The notes beneath the pieces are model-generated. The model was not told where the DNA came from and made no database searches. It worked only from the letters and a program-made list of their open reading frames with translations. The position numbers and the translations under genes are program-made. Shown one piece after another: positions 33,790 to 42,720 of a stretch of DNA of 64,000 nucleotides. How positions within the stretch are numbered: the stretch's first letter is position 1; each line of letters opens with the position of its first letter. Source of the DNA: Cryobacterium melibiosiphilum (GTDB taxonomy: Bacteria; Actinomycetota; Actinomycetes; Actinomycetales; Microbacteriaceae); contig NZ_QZVS01000096.1 of NCBI RefSeq assembly GCF_003602235.1, positions 62,001 through 126,000 of the forward strand. The letters run 5' to 3'.

Positions 33790-36052
33790 TCGGGTGCAGC
33801 CGCGCAACGCTCCAGAACCGATTGCGGTGCGCCGCCATAATCGACAGCCCGAGGGCGATCCCGAGGAACAGCACCAGGTGGGCCGCGGCCGCCCAGGCGT
33901 ACTCCACCCCGCCACCCGCGATCAGGTGCCGCAGGCCCGAGACCGCGTAGGACATGGGCAAGAACGGGCTGATCGCCTGGAAGAACGCGGGGGAGACCCC
34001 GACCGGGTACGTTCCCCCCGACGACGTGAGCTGCAGCATGAGCAGGATGAGCGCGACGAGTCGCCCCGCCCCGCCGAGCAGCGCCACGAGTGACTGGTGC
34101 ACCGCCGTGAAGACGATGGCGACGAGCACCGTGAACGCGATCACCGCGGGCAGGTGCGGCGACTCCAGCCCCACGAATCCGATCAGCACCGCCATCAGCA
34201 CAAGCGCCTGAACCACGCCGAACAGCGCGCCGGGCGCGAACCCGGCGAGGGCGACCCGCCAGGAGCGTGCCGTCGACGCCAGCGCCCGCGGCGACAGCGC
34301 GCGCAAAATCATGAACGTGACGATGCCGCCGATCCACAGCGAGAGCGGGATGAAGTACGGTGCCATGCCTTCGCCGTAGGCGTCGACGGCATTCTCGTGC
34401 ACCCGGTCGACGGCGATCGGATTCGACCCGACATCGGTCAGGGCGGCGCGCTGCGCTCCGGTGTACGACGGCACCGCCTCCGCGCCCGCCGTGAGCCCGT
34501 CGGCCAGGGTCGCCGTGCCGGTGGCGAGCGTGCCGAGGCCGGTTTCGAGGTCGTTGGCTCCGGCATCCGCCGTCGCCGTGCCCGCGGCGAGACTCGTTGT
34601 TGCCGTTGCCAGGCTGCCGGCGCCCGCCGAGACGGATGCCGCCCCTGCGCCAACGCCGTCGGCCCCGGCGGCCGCGTTCACGATGCCGGCGCGCAGCTCG
34701 GGGGTTGCCTCCGCGAGCGCCTGCGTGCCCGCCGAGAGGGTGCCGAGGCCGGTCGCCACGGTGTGGGCCCCGGTTGCCAGCGCCGTGGCGCCCTCGGTGA
34801 GCGGGGTGAAGGCGGCGGACAGGGTTGCGGCGCCGGTGCTGACTCCGCTCGCCCCGGTCGCGACTCTCGCGGCCCCGTCGGCTGCGACCGCGGCGTTCGT
34901 CGTGAGGGCTTCGGCACCGTCGGCGGTCGTGTTCGCCCCGGCCGCGAGCTGCTGCAGCAGCGCGCGGCGCTGGCCGTCGCTGAGGGTCTCGTAGCTCGAG
35001 AGCAGGGCCGCGGCCGCGTCGGAGACCGTTCGGCTGGCCGTGGACAGGGTGTCCGCGCCGGTGGCCAGCGCGCCGGTGCCCGTGGCAAGGGCGGCGCTTC
35101 CGGTGGCGACCGCGGCCGCTCCACTGGCGAGCGTGCCGGCCCCGGTCTGTGCGGTGCCGAGGCCGGTCGTGAGAGCATCGGCGCCGGTGGCGAGCGTGCT
35201 GCTGCCCGACTGGGCGGATGCCGCCCCCGCCTCCAGTGCGCCGGTCTGCTCGGTCAGCCCCGCGGTCGCCGAGGTGAGGGTGCCGAGGCCCGCTGACAGC
35301 TCGGCGGTGCCGGATTCGAGGGTCGTCGCGCCGGCGGTGAGGTCGGTGCTGCCCGTGGCGACGTCGCCGCTGCCGGCGGCCAGCTGGTCGAGTCCGGTCG
35401 CGAGCGTGGTGGAGCCGTCGTGGGCGGTTGCGGCGCCCGTACTGAGGTCGGTGGCGCCGCTGCCGGCCGTCGTCAGATCGTCGTGCACGGCGCTGAAGGC
35501 GAGGTAGATCTGGTCGAGATAGGAGTCGGTCGCCCCGCCCTGTACCTGCTGGCGCAGGGTGGCGGCGATGGAGTTGCTGACCTGCCCGACGATGTAGTTG
35601 TCGGCGTCGTTCGTGGTCACGGTGAGCAGCGCCTGCTCGGGGGAGTCGCTGCCCATCGAAGCGAGGTGGGCCGAGAAGTCGGCCGGCACCACGATCGTGG
35701 CCGCGAAGGTGCCGTCGTCGAGGCCCACCCGTGCGGCGGCCGCATCGGTTTCGACCCAGGTGAAGCCGGCGTCCGAGCTGCTGCCGGTGAGCGTGTCGGC
35801 GAGGTCGGCGCCGGCCGCGAGAGTGCCGGGCTGCGTCGTGGTGCCGGGGGCGGCATCCGTCGTCACCGGCTCGTCGTTGTTCACGACCGCGGCCGTCAGT
35901 TGGTCGAGGTTGTCGGTGGGGCTCCAGGTGGAGGACAGGTAGAGCCCGCCGTAGAGCGCCGGGAGTACCGCGATCACGACCAGGGCCGCCTTGGTCAGGC
36001 GGGTGACCCGAAACCGGGACAGCTCGATGCGGGGCAGGGAGAATACGGGCAT
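33776..36052 (-). CDS. YhgE/Pip-domain membrane protein
   Basis: The 758-residue protein has one N-terminal membrane helix (about 21-42) and an extracytoplasmic domain. A long Ala/Gly/Thr/Leu-rich region (about 195-545) follows, built of dozens of short LATGA-type repeats. About five or six C-terminal membrane helices complete the protein. This is the layout of YhgE/Pip proteins, including phage-infection and ESX-like accessory proteins. Its ATG overlaps the stop of the ABC ATPase, so the two are co-translated. Its role may be export or envelope-linked; the substrate is unknown. Confidence 0.85.
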   Translation of the reverse strand: MPVFSLPRIELSRFRVTRLTKAALVVIAVLPALYGGLYLSSTWSPTDNLDQLTAAVVNNDEPVTTDAAPGTTTQPGTLAAGADLADTLTGSSSDAGFTWVETDAAAARVGLDDGTFAATIVVPADFSAHLASMGSDSPEQALLTVTTNDADNYIVGQVSNSIAATLRQQVQGGATDSYLDQIYLAFSAVHDDLTTAGSGATDLSTGAATAHDGSTTLATGLDQLAAGSGDVATGSTDLTAGATTLESGTAELSAGLGTLTSATAGLTEQTGALEAGAASAQSGSSTLATGADALTTGLGTAQTGAGTLASGAAAVATGSAALATGTGALATGADTLSTASRTVSDAAAALLSSYETLSDGQRRALLQQLAAGANTTADGAEALTTNAAVAADGAARVATGASGVSTGAATLSAAFTPLTEGATALATGAHTVATGLGTLSAGTQALAEATPELRAGIVNAAAGADGVGAGAASVSAGAGSLATATTSLAAGTATADAGANDLETGLGTLATGTATLADGLTAGAEAVPSYTGAQRAALTDVGSNPIAVDRVHENAVDAYGEGMAPYFIPLSLWIGGIVTFMILRALSPRALASTARSWRVALAGFAPGALFGVVQALVLMAVLIGFVGLESPHLPAVIAFTVLVAIVFTAVHQSLVALLGGAGRLVALILLMLQLTSSGGTYPVGVSPAFFQAISPFLPMSYAVSGLRHLIAGGGVEYAWAAAAHLVLFLGIALGLSIMAAHRNRFWSVARLHPSLAI

Positions 36053-36891
36053 CAGGCGCCTTCGAGGATGGGGAGAGCCGGGACAGCGGGTAGGGCGGCG
36101 GCGGGCAGATCGAGGTCGAGCACCGTGACCCGACGCAGCGATCCGTCGGCGTGTGACGCGGCAAGGGCCAGCACGGCCTCGCCAAGCTCACGCGTGTCCT
36201 GGCAGGTCACGATGATCGTCAGGTTCGGGATGCGCTGGGTCGTCAGAACCAGCAGGCTCGCCCAGGCGAGCCGACGGTCATCGGTGTCGCGCAGCACGTC
36301 GAGGTCATCGATGACGAGCACCTCCGGTGCCGACATGAGGGCCAGCACCACGCCGAGCACGAGGCGCGGCAACGGCTGCGTGCTCGCGACGATCTCGTCC
36401 CGCCACAGCGGTTCGAGGCGGTGCGCCTGCCGTGCGGTGGAGTCGGCGTTGGAGTCGGCGTTGGTCGGCGCGAGGGAATCGATGACCGCGTTGGCACGCG
36501 CGATGATGGCATCGACCTGGGCGTGGGTGGTCCAGGGGCGCCACCACGGCCCGTTCAACACAATGGCCTCCGCGACGTGCTGGCCGACCGTGAGGGTGTC
36601 GTCGAGGGCATTGATGGCCGTGTTGTTGGCGAGGGCTACCCGCTGCCGCACCGGGCTCGCCTGCCGGGGCAGCTCGTGGCCGAGCACGGTGAGCTCGCCG
36701 GTGCTTGCCTTCATGCGCCCGGCGAGCGTAAGGGCGAGGGCCGACTTGCCGGAGCCGAATGACCCGGCGATGACGCACAGGTCGCCCGCGGCAACGTGCA
36801 GGTCGACACCCGCACGCAGGCGTGGCCCGGTACCGGCGATCGTCATCGCGGTGGCGCGGATGATGGTGGCCCTGGTGGTCTCAGCTGTCAT
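36052..36891 (-). CDS. Degenerate ABC-type ATPase paired with the YhgE-like protein
   Basis: The 279-residue protein has an intact Walker A, GSFGSGKS (43-50), and a Walker B-like VLVIDDLD (191-198) in which the usual catalytic Glu is replaced by Asp. No LSGGQ signature is recognisable (QPLPRLVLG in its place) and no H-loop His is seen. ATP binding is likely but turnover may be slow or unusual. Tight linkage to the YhgE-like gene and a divergent TetR gene suggests a regulated export or stress module. Confidence 0.75.
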   Translation of the reverse strand: MTAETTRATIIRATAMTIAGTGPRLRAGVDLHVAAGDLCVIAGSFGSGKSALALTLAGRMKASTGELTVLGHELPRQASPVRQRVALANNTAINALDDTLTVGQHVAEAIVLNGPWWRPWTTHAQVDAIIARANAVIDSLAPTNADSNADSTARQAHRLEPLWRDEIVASTQPLPRLVLGVVLALMSAPEVLVIDDLDVLRDTDDRRLAWASLLVLTTQRIPNLTIIVTCQDTRELGEAVLALAASHADGSLRRVTVLDLDLPAAALPAVPALPILEGA

Positions 36892-36914
36892 GTCAGCCAG
36901 TCTCGCACGGTTTC

Positions 36915-36945
36915 AATACTTTCAGTATCAAAAACTTAAAGTATT
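36915..36945. promoter_or_regulatory. TetR operator candidate
   Basis: AATACTTT (36915-36922) and AAAGTATT (36938-36945) form a perfect 8-bp inverted repeat in an AT-rich stretch between the divergent ABC ATPase and TetR genes. Confidence 0.6.
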
Positions 36946-36986
36946 CATAGCGCTTTCAGGCGCCGAAATCTGAGACACTGGAGTCA

Positions 36987-37667
36987 ATGTCCGAGACGAC
37001 CCTGCAGCCATCCGTATCCCCGCCCGACCCCGCCGTCGATCTGACCGTCTCCGGCTCCGTTCGACGCCGCCCGCGCCGCGAAGACGTGCGCGCGGCCCTG
37101 CTCGAAGCCGCCGTCGAGGTCTTCGAGGAGACCGGCTACCTGGCGGCGCGCCTCGACGTGATCGCCGAGCGCGCTGGCTACACGAAGGGTGCCATCTACT
37201 CCAATTTCGGCTCCAAGCAGGAACTCTTCGCGAGCCTGCTCGCCGAGCGCCTCGCCGGCATCACCGCCGACTTTCTCGCCAAGTCCGCGGACTTCTCCTC
37301 CTTCGGTGAGCTGCTGCAGTATTCGGCGGCTCGCCTGGCCGACGAGGTGCTGCGGGAACAGGCCTGGCACACGCTCGTCGTCGAATTCACCATCCAGGCC
37401 GGCCGTGACTCCGAGGTGGGCGCGGTCTACCAGGCCCAGCGCCGCATCCGCCGCGATCTGCTCGCCGCGACCATCGCCGACCGGGCGGCGCCCTTCGGCG
37501 GATCGGCCGACCCGAACGATTACAGCGTGCTCGCGATGATGCTGCTCGCAACCGTGAACGGCCTCGCGATCGAGGTCGCGGCCGACCCCGACGGTGTGAC
37601 CCGGGAACAGATTCGGGACAGCCTCGCCGCGGTGCTCACGGCCGCGCTCGCCCTGCGCTCGCCGTAA
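36987..37667 (+). CDS. TetR-family transcriptional regulator
   Basis: The 226-residue protein has the TetR helix-turn-helix (RLDVIAERAGYTKGAIYSNFGSK within residues 56-79) and a ligand-binding C-terminal domain. GGAG lies 5 bases before the ATG. It is divergent from the ABC/YhgE-like pair with a dyad in between, so local autorepression and repression of that pair are expected. Confidence 0.88.
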   Translation: MSETTLQPSVSPPDPAVDLTVSGSVRRRPRREDVRAALLEAAVEVFEETGYLAARLDVIAERAGYTKGAIYSNFGSKQELFASLLAERLAGITADFLAKSADFSSFGELLQYSAARLADEVLREQAWHTLVVEFTIQAGRDSEVGAVYQAQRRIRRDLLAATIADRAAPFGGSADPNDYSVLAMMLLATVNGLAIEVAADPDGVTREQIRDSLAAVLTAALALRSP

Positions 37668-37743
37668 CGGCGGCGTCGACGGTCGGGGGCGCTCGTCGGG
37701 AGGACTGCCGCCTGATCACGCATCAGGAGAAGTCGGGCGCGCA

Positions 37744-38745
37744 TCAGTGCGAAACGGGGGTGACCAGGCTGCCGTCGAGCAGGAAACTGTGCAGGTTGGC
37801 CAGGGTCAGATCCGCCATCATCGCTCGGGTTTCGGTTGTCCCGCTGGCAAGGTGCGGGAGCAGCACCACGTTGTCGAGGGCGAGCAGCGCCTCGGGAACG
37901 TGGGGTTCGGCCTCGAAGACATCGAGGCCAGCGCCGCCGAGTGCTCCGCTCAGCAGGGCCTCGACCAGTGCAGCTTCGTCGACGACGGTGCCGCGCGCAA
38001 TGTTGATGAGGACTCCCTGCGGGCCGAGGGCCGCAAGAACCTCCGCGGTGATGAGTTTTACGGAGTCGCTACCGCCGGCGGCCGCCACGATGAGGGCGTC
38101 GGAGTCGGTGGCGAGTTCGGTGAGCGAAGCCACGTAGCGGTAGTCCACCCCGACGGCTGGCTTGCGGTTGTGGTACGAGATCACGCAGTTGAATCCCTCG
38201 ACGCGCTGGGCGATGGCCGTGCCGATGCGCCCCAGGCCGACAATGCCGATGCGCTTGCCGGAGAGCTTGGTGGCGAGCGGGAAGTTACCGTTCAGCCAGT
38301 CGCCGCGGCGCACGAAACGGTCGGCCGCGCTCGTGCGCCGAAAGACGTCCAACAGCAGGGCAAGAGCCGTGTCGGCCACGCAGTCGTTGAGTACGTCGGG
38401 AGTGTTGCTGATCAGGATGCCGCGGGCGCGAGCCTGGGCGACATCCGTCGTGTCATAGCCGACGCCGAAATTGACCACCGCGCGAAGATTGGGCAGTGCG
38501 GCCATCAGCTCGGCGTCGACGCCGACCTTGCCCGACGTGACGGCCACGGTGAACTCCGAGCCGTGTTCGGCGAGAAACGCCGCTCGTTCGACTCCGTCGG
38601 GAACCCGCACAGCCCCGTGCTCGGCTGCGATCGTGGCCTGCACGATCGGCATCAGGGGCCCGACCTGCAGGACACGCTCGGGCGCACGGGTGGGAATTGT
38701 CGGCGCCGAAAGACCCGCGGCTTGGACGTCTGCGTTGATAGTCAC
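37744..38745 (-). CDS. NAD(P)-dependent D-2-hydroxyacid dehydrogenase
   Basis: The 333-residue enzyme has the Rossmann motif GLGRIG near residue 170, the substrate-binding Arg in NIARG, the Glu in FEAEPHVPEAL and the catalytic His in LPHLASGTTETR. These mark the glyoxylate/hydroxypyruvate-reductase group. The GTG start is leaderless: TAACCT ends 6 bases before it and TTGGAC lies 18 bases further upstream. It is divergent from the oligopeptide-type ABC operon. A role with glyoxylate or tartronate semialdehyde is possible. Confidence 0.85.
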   Translation of the reverse strand: MTINADVQAAGLSAPTIPTRAPERVLQVGPLMPIVQATIAAEHGAVRVPDGVERAAFLAEHGSEFTVAVTSGKVGVDAELMAALPNLRAVVNFGVGYDTTDVAQARARGILISNTPDVLNDCVADTALALLLDVFRRTSAADRFVRRGDWLNGNFPLATKLSGKRIGIVGLGRIGTAIAQRVEGFNCVISYHNRKPAVGVDYRYVASLTELATDSDALIVAAAGGSDSVKLITAEVLAALGPQGVLINIARGTVVDEAALVEALLSGALGGAGLDVFEAEPHVPEALLALDNVVLLPHLASGTTETRAMMADLTLANLHSFLLDGSLVTPVSH

Positions 38746-39088
38746 ATTCGCAGGTTAGTTTCCGGGACCGATACCGTCCAACACGTAATTCGTATGGATC
38801 GATACCCGCGGTGAATGAAACGGGTGTTCCCGGTTGACTTCCGCGTATTTCCGCGGCGCCAGGGGGCCCACGATGGGGCACAACTGCCGAAAACCGCCCT
38901 CGGGGCACCGTCGACGCCGGCCCGCAATACATTCGTGCCTTGACCTTGCCTGCATGGCCCCACAAGCTAGGGCGTGTCTACAAGCACAGACTCCAGCTTC
39001 ATCCGTAGACGAGAGGGCAGCGCAGACGCTGCGCTCGACACAGCTTTGTGTGAGATCACCCCGTGTGCCAGATCAACCGGAGGAACCA
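38746..39088. promoter_or_regulatory. 343-bp divergent control region
   Basis: This gap holds the leftward promoter TTGGAC (38781-38776), 18 bases, TAACCT (38757-38752), six bases before the dehydrogenase GTG. On the rightward side stand a perfect repeat AGCGCAG-ACG-CTGCGCT (39019-39035) and ACACA-GCTT-TGTGT (39038-39051), close to the ABC operon. No gene was found in it. Confidence 0.55.
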
Positions 39089-40660
39089 ATGAAGTTTTCT
39101 TTTACCCGTAGTGCACGGTCACCCCAGGGTGTCATCGTCGGCGCCGCGGTCGCCGCGAGCACCGTGCTGCTGCTGAGCTCGTGTGCGGTCGCCAATTCCG
39201 AACCGACGGGCGGCGGCGAGTCGTCCGACACCATCCGCATCGTCCTGCAGCAGGAACCGCCGACGCTCGAGGCCTGTGAGTCCAACCTCACCTCGACCGG
39301 TGTCGTCACGCGGTCCAACATCACCGAGCCGCTCGTGGAGCGCAACCCCACAACCGGTGACCTCGACCCGTTGCTCGCCACGTCGTGGGAGCAGACGAGC
39401 GACACCGAGTGGACCTTCACCCTGCGTGACGACGTGACTTTCTCCGACGGCACCCCCTTCAACGCCGAAGCGGCGGCCTTCACGATTGACCGGGCCGTCA
39501 ACTCCGACCTCGCCTGCAACGTCGAGGGCTACGTGTTCGGCGACGATGACCTCGTCGTGAACGCCGTCGATGACACGACCCTCACGGTGACCACCGTCTC
39601 GCCCGACCCCATCCTGCCGCTGCGGCTCTCGTTCATCGAGATCGTGCCGACCTCGACGGATGGCACGGCCAAGGTCCGCGAGCCCATCGGCACCGGCCCC
39701 TATGCCATCGCCCAGTGGGATGCCGGCACCAAGCTCACCCTCGAGCGCAACGACAGCTACTGGGGTGACGCTCCCGCCTACGCGACCGCCGAGTACCAGT
39801 GGCGCTCCGAGGGCACGGTTCGCGCGGCCATGATCACGAGCGGCGAAGCTGACCTCGCGATGGGCCTCGGTCCGGACGACGGCGCCGGCGACCTCGGTAT
39901 CGACTACCCCAACAACGAGACGGTCGGCCTGCGCATGACCGCCGAGATCGCGCCCCTCAACGACATACGCGTTCGTGAGGCCGTAAACTACGCCATCGAC
40001 AAGTCGGGCATCATCGACTCCCTCTACCAGGGCGCGCACCTCCCGGCCGCCCAGCTCGTGCCGGAAGGCATCGTGGGCCACAACGCCGACCTCGAGCCGT
40101 GGGAATTCGACGTCGAGCAGGCCAAAGCGCTCGTCGCCGAGGCCAAGGCCGATGGCGTTCCCGTTGACGACACGATCACCATTGTCGCCCGCAACGCGCA
40201 GTTCCCGAAGGTATCCGAGATGGCCCAGGTGCTGCAGGAGCAGCTCACCCAGGCCGGCCTCACCGTGGAACTCAAGATGGTCGACACCACCCAGCACCTG
40301 CAGTACCAGCTGCGTCCGTTCGTCGAGAACGAGGGTGCCATCGCCCTGCTGATCCAGCACGGCAACCAGGCCGGGGATGCCCAGTTCAGCGCCGACCAGT
40401 ACATGACCACGACCGGTGCGCAGAGCGTCTACGGCACGGCCGAGTTCGACGCCATGCTGGAAGCGGCATCGACCGAGACCGGAGCCGACCGCCAGGCCGC
40501 CTACGAGGACATCTTCGAATACCAGAACGATGAAATCGTGCAGTTCGCGTTCATTTCGCACCAGACCGGCATTATCGGCAAGGCGGCGAATGTGAACTAC
40601 GAGCCGAACTCCTCCTCGGGCGACGAACTCCGCATCGCGGAGATCACCCCCGCGAGCTGA
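39089..40660 (+). CDS. Family 5 (oligopeptide/dipeptide-type) ABC substrate-binding lipoprotein
   Basis: The 523-residue lipoprotein has a signal peptide ending in LLSSC (C32) and the SBP_bac_5 signature region (ATSWEQTSDTEWTFTLRDDV, then DIRVREAVNYAIDKSGI). GGAGG lies 6 bases before the ATG. It heads a complete permease-permease-ATPase-ATPase operon. Family 5 receptors bind peptides, nickel, opines or sugars. The sugar-diacid genes downstream make a non-peptide ligand quite possible. Confidence 0.9.
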   Translation: MKFSFTRSARSPQGVIVGAAVAASTVLLLSSCAVANSEPTGGGESSDTIRIVLQQEPPTLEACESNLTSTGVVTRSNITEPLVERNPTTGDLDPLLATSWEQTSDTEWTFTLRDDVTFSDGTPFNAEAAAFTIDRAVNSDLACNVEGYVFGDDDLVVNAVDDTTLTVTTVSPDPILPLRLSFIEIVPTSTDGTAKVREPIGTGPYAIAQWDAGTKLTLERNDSYWGDAPAYATAEYQWRSEGTVRAAMITSGEADLAMGLGPDDGAGDLGIDYPNNETVGLRMTAEIAPLNDIRVREAVNYAIDKSGIIDSLYQGAHLPAAQLVPEGIVGHNADLEPWEFDVEQAKALVAEAKADGVPVDDTITIVARNAQFPKVSEMAQVLQEQLTQAGLTVELKMVDTTQHLQYQLRPFVENEGAIALLIQHGNQAGDAQFSADQYMTTTGAQSVYGTAEFDAMLEAASTETGADRQAAYEDIFEYQNDEIVQFAFISHQTGIIGKAANVNYEPNSSSGDELRIAEITPAS

Positions 40661-40715
40661 TGCAACCGCTGACACTGCGCATCCGCTGACAGCCATTCAA
40701 AGGTAGAAGACACTC

Positions 40716-41714
40716 ATGCTGACATTCCTCAGACGCAGAATCGTCTCCAGCGCACTTCCCCTGCTCGTGGTGATCCTGGGCGTCTTCGCCCTGGCTCGCC
40801 TGACCGGTAACCCGGCGAGCCTGTACCTCCCCCTGAACGCCACCGAGCAGATGCGCGCGGACTTCACGGAGAAGAACGGGCTCGACGACCCGATCTGGGT
40901 GCAGATGGCCGACTACTTCGGCGGGGTGCTCCGGTTGGATTTCGGCGAGTCTCTTCGCACGGGAGAGTCCGCAGCCGCCATGGCGCTGCGGGCCTTCCCG
41001 GCCACCCTCCAGCTCGCCGGCACGACGATGCTCCTCGCCGTCGTACTGGCCGTCATCGTCGGCAGCTGGGCAGCCCTCAAGCCCAACGGCCTCGCCGACC
41101 GCATCTCCAGCTTCATCTCGATGGCCGCCGCCAGTGTTCCCGATTTCTGGCTCGCGATCATGGGCATCTGGGTCTTCGCCATCACCCTCGGTTGGGTCCC
41201 CACCTCGGGCGTCGGCGGACTGAGCGCCTGGGTGCTGCCGATCCTCACCCTGCTGTTGCGCCCGTTCGGGGTGCTCGTGCAGATCGTGCGCGGCGCCATG
41301 GTCTCGTCACTGTCTGAGCCCTACATCAAACTAGCCCGCAGCAAGGGTGCCAGCGAGTACCGGGTCGTCACCCGGCACGCCCTGCGCAACGCGGCGGCGC
41401 CGGCCCTGACGGTGGCCGGCGACCTGGCCGTGGGCCTGGTCAACGGCGCGGTCGTCGTCGAGTCGATCTTCGGCTGGCCCGGCATCGGAAAGCTCATGAT
41501 CGACTCGATCCTGCAGCGTGACTTCGCGGTTCTGCAGGCGGCGGTGCTCCTGACCGCCATCTCGATCTTCATCCTCAACATCCTGATCGACCTCGGTTAC
41601 GCCGGGCTCGACGCCCGGGTGCGCCCCGCCGGCAAACGCTCGAAGGCCCCCAAGGCCGTCGTGCCCGCCGCTGCCGTCGCCGTCGAGCCGAAGGAACGGA
41701 ACGCCCATGTCTAA
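40716..41714 (+). CDS. DppB-type ABC transporter permease
   Basis: The 332-residue permease has an N-terminal membrane helix, the GNPASLYLPLNAT and FGESLRTGE region typical of DppB/OppB, and the coupling loop (KLARSKGASEYRVVTRHALRN within residues 205-226). An AAAGGTAG box precedes the ATG. It overlaps the next permease by 8 bases. Confidence 0.9.
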   Translation: MLTFLRRRIVSSALPLLVVILGVFALARLTGNPASLYLPLNATEQMRADFTEKNGLDDPIWVQMADYFGGVLRLDFGESLRTGESAAAMALRAFPATLQLAGTTMLLAVVLAVIVGSWAALKPNGLADRISSFISMAAASVPDFWLAIMGIWVFAITLGWVPTSGVGGLSAWVLPILTLLLRPFGVLVQIVRGAMVSSLSEPYIKLARSKGASEYRVVTRHALRNAAAPALTVAGDLAVGLVNGAVVVESIFGWPGIGKLMIDSILQRDFAVLQAAVLLTAISIFILNILIDLGYAGLDARVRPAGKRSKAPKAVVPAAAVAVEPKERNAHV

Positions 41715-42720
41715 GCCGCCCCGCAACGTGAACCAGCTGCCCACCGGGGGCCGCGCCGTCGCCCCGCCTGGCACCGAAGCGATCGCCCTGCCCCGGCCGG
41801 AGTTGCCCGACAAGAAGGCCAGCCTCTTCCACCTGCTGCTCAAGGACCGCTTCGCCACGGCCGCCGCGATCGTGCTCGTCTTCGTCGGGCTGACCGCCCT
41901 GTTCGGCCCGACCCTGATGAGCGACCTCGCCACCCGCCAGGATCTCAGCGCCACCAACCGGCCGCCGTTCAGCCTCGGTGACGGCTGGGCCTTTATCCTC
42001 GGCAGCGACTCCCTCGGCCGCAGCATGGTCGCCCGCCTCGTCGTGGCCACGCAGACCACCCTCTCGGTGGCCCTGCCCGCGGTCGGCATCTCCCTGATCG
42101 TCGGATCGCTCTGGGGCGTCTGGGCCGGCTATCACCGCGGCATCCGCGAGACCGTCTCGATGCGCATCGCCGACGTCATCATGAGCTTCCCGTCGCTGCT
42201 GCTCGCCGTGGTCATCCTCTACGTGTTCTCGCCGAGCGCCGCCAACATCGTGCTGATCCTCGCGGTCACGCGCATCCCGATCTACCTGCGCACCGCGCGC
42301 GCCGAATCGGCGGAGCTGCAGAGCCGTACCTTCGTCGACGCGGCCCGCACCTTCGGCACCAAGCCGAACGCCATCATCCGTCGCCACGTCATTCCCGTCG
42401 TGACACCCACCCTGCTCACCCTCGCCACACTCGAATTCTGCTACGTGATGCTCGCCGAGAGTTCGCTGAGCTTTCTGGGCATCGGCATCCAGCCGCCGGA
42501 CGTGAGCTGGGGTCTCATGGTCGCCCAGGGCCGCCAGTACCTGCAGACCGCCTGGTGGCTGTCGTTCTTCCCGGGACTTGCGATCGTGCTCACCACCGTC
42601 GCCGCCAACGTTCTCGCCGCCTGGCTGCGCATCGCGACCGACCCCGCCCAGCGCTGGCGGCTCACGCTGCCTCGCAAGCGGATGATCCGGCGCATCACCC
42701 CGAAGGAGGTTCAGTCGTGA
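41707..42720 (+). CDS. DppC-type ABC transporter permease
   Basis: The 337-residue partner permease has a cytoplasmic N-terminus, about six membrane helices and the coupling motif (SRTFVDAARTFGTKPNAII). It pairs with the DppB-type subunit to form the channel. It overlaps both neighbours, by 8 and 4 bases, so the operon is translationally compact. Confidence 0.9.
   Translation: MSKPPRNVNQLPTGGRAVAPPGTEAIALPRPELPDKKASLFHLLLKDRFATAAAIVLVFVGLTALFGPTLMSDLATRQDLSATNRPPFSLGDGWAFILGSDSLGRSMVARLVVATQTTLSVALPAVGISLIVGSLWGVWAGYHRGIRETVSMRIADVIMSFPSLLLAVVILYVFSPSAANIVLILAVTRIPIYLRTARAESAELQSRTFVDAARTFGTKPNAIIRRHVIPVVTPTLLTLATLEFCYVMLAESSLSFLGIGIQPPDVSWGLMVAQGRQYLQTAWWLSFFPGLAIVLTTVAANVLAAWLRIATDPAQRWRLTLPRKRMIRRITPKEVQS

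Noticed and set aside
33354..36191. Frame of about 945 codons overlapping the YhgE-like gene in another phase
   Set aside because: The YhgE-like frame has clear membrane helices and co-translation with the ATPase. The alternative is Arg/Gly/Ala-rich without structure.
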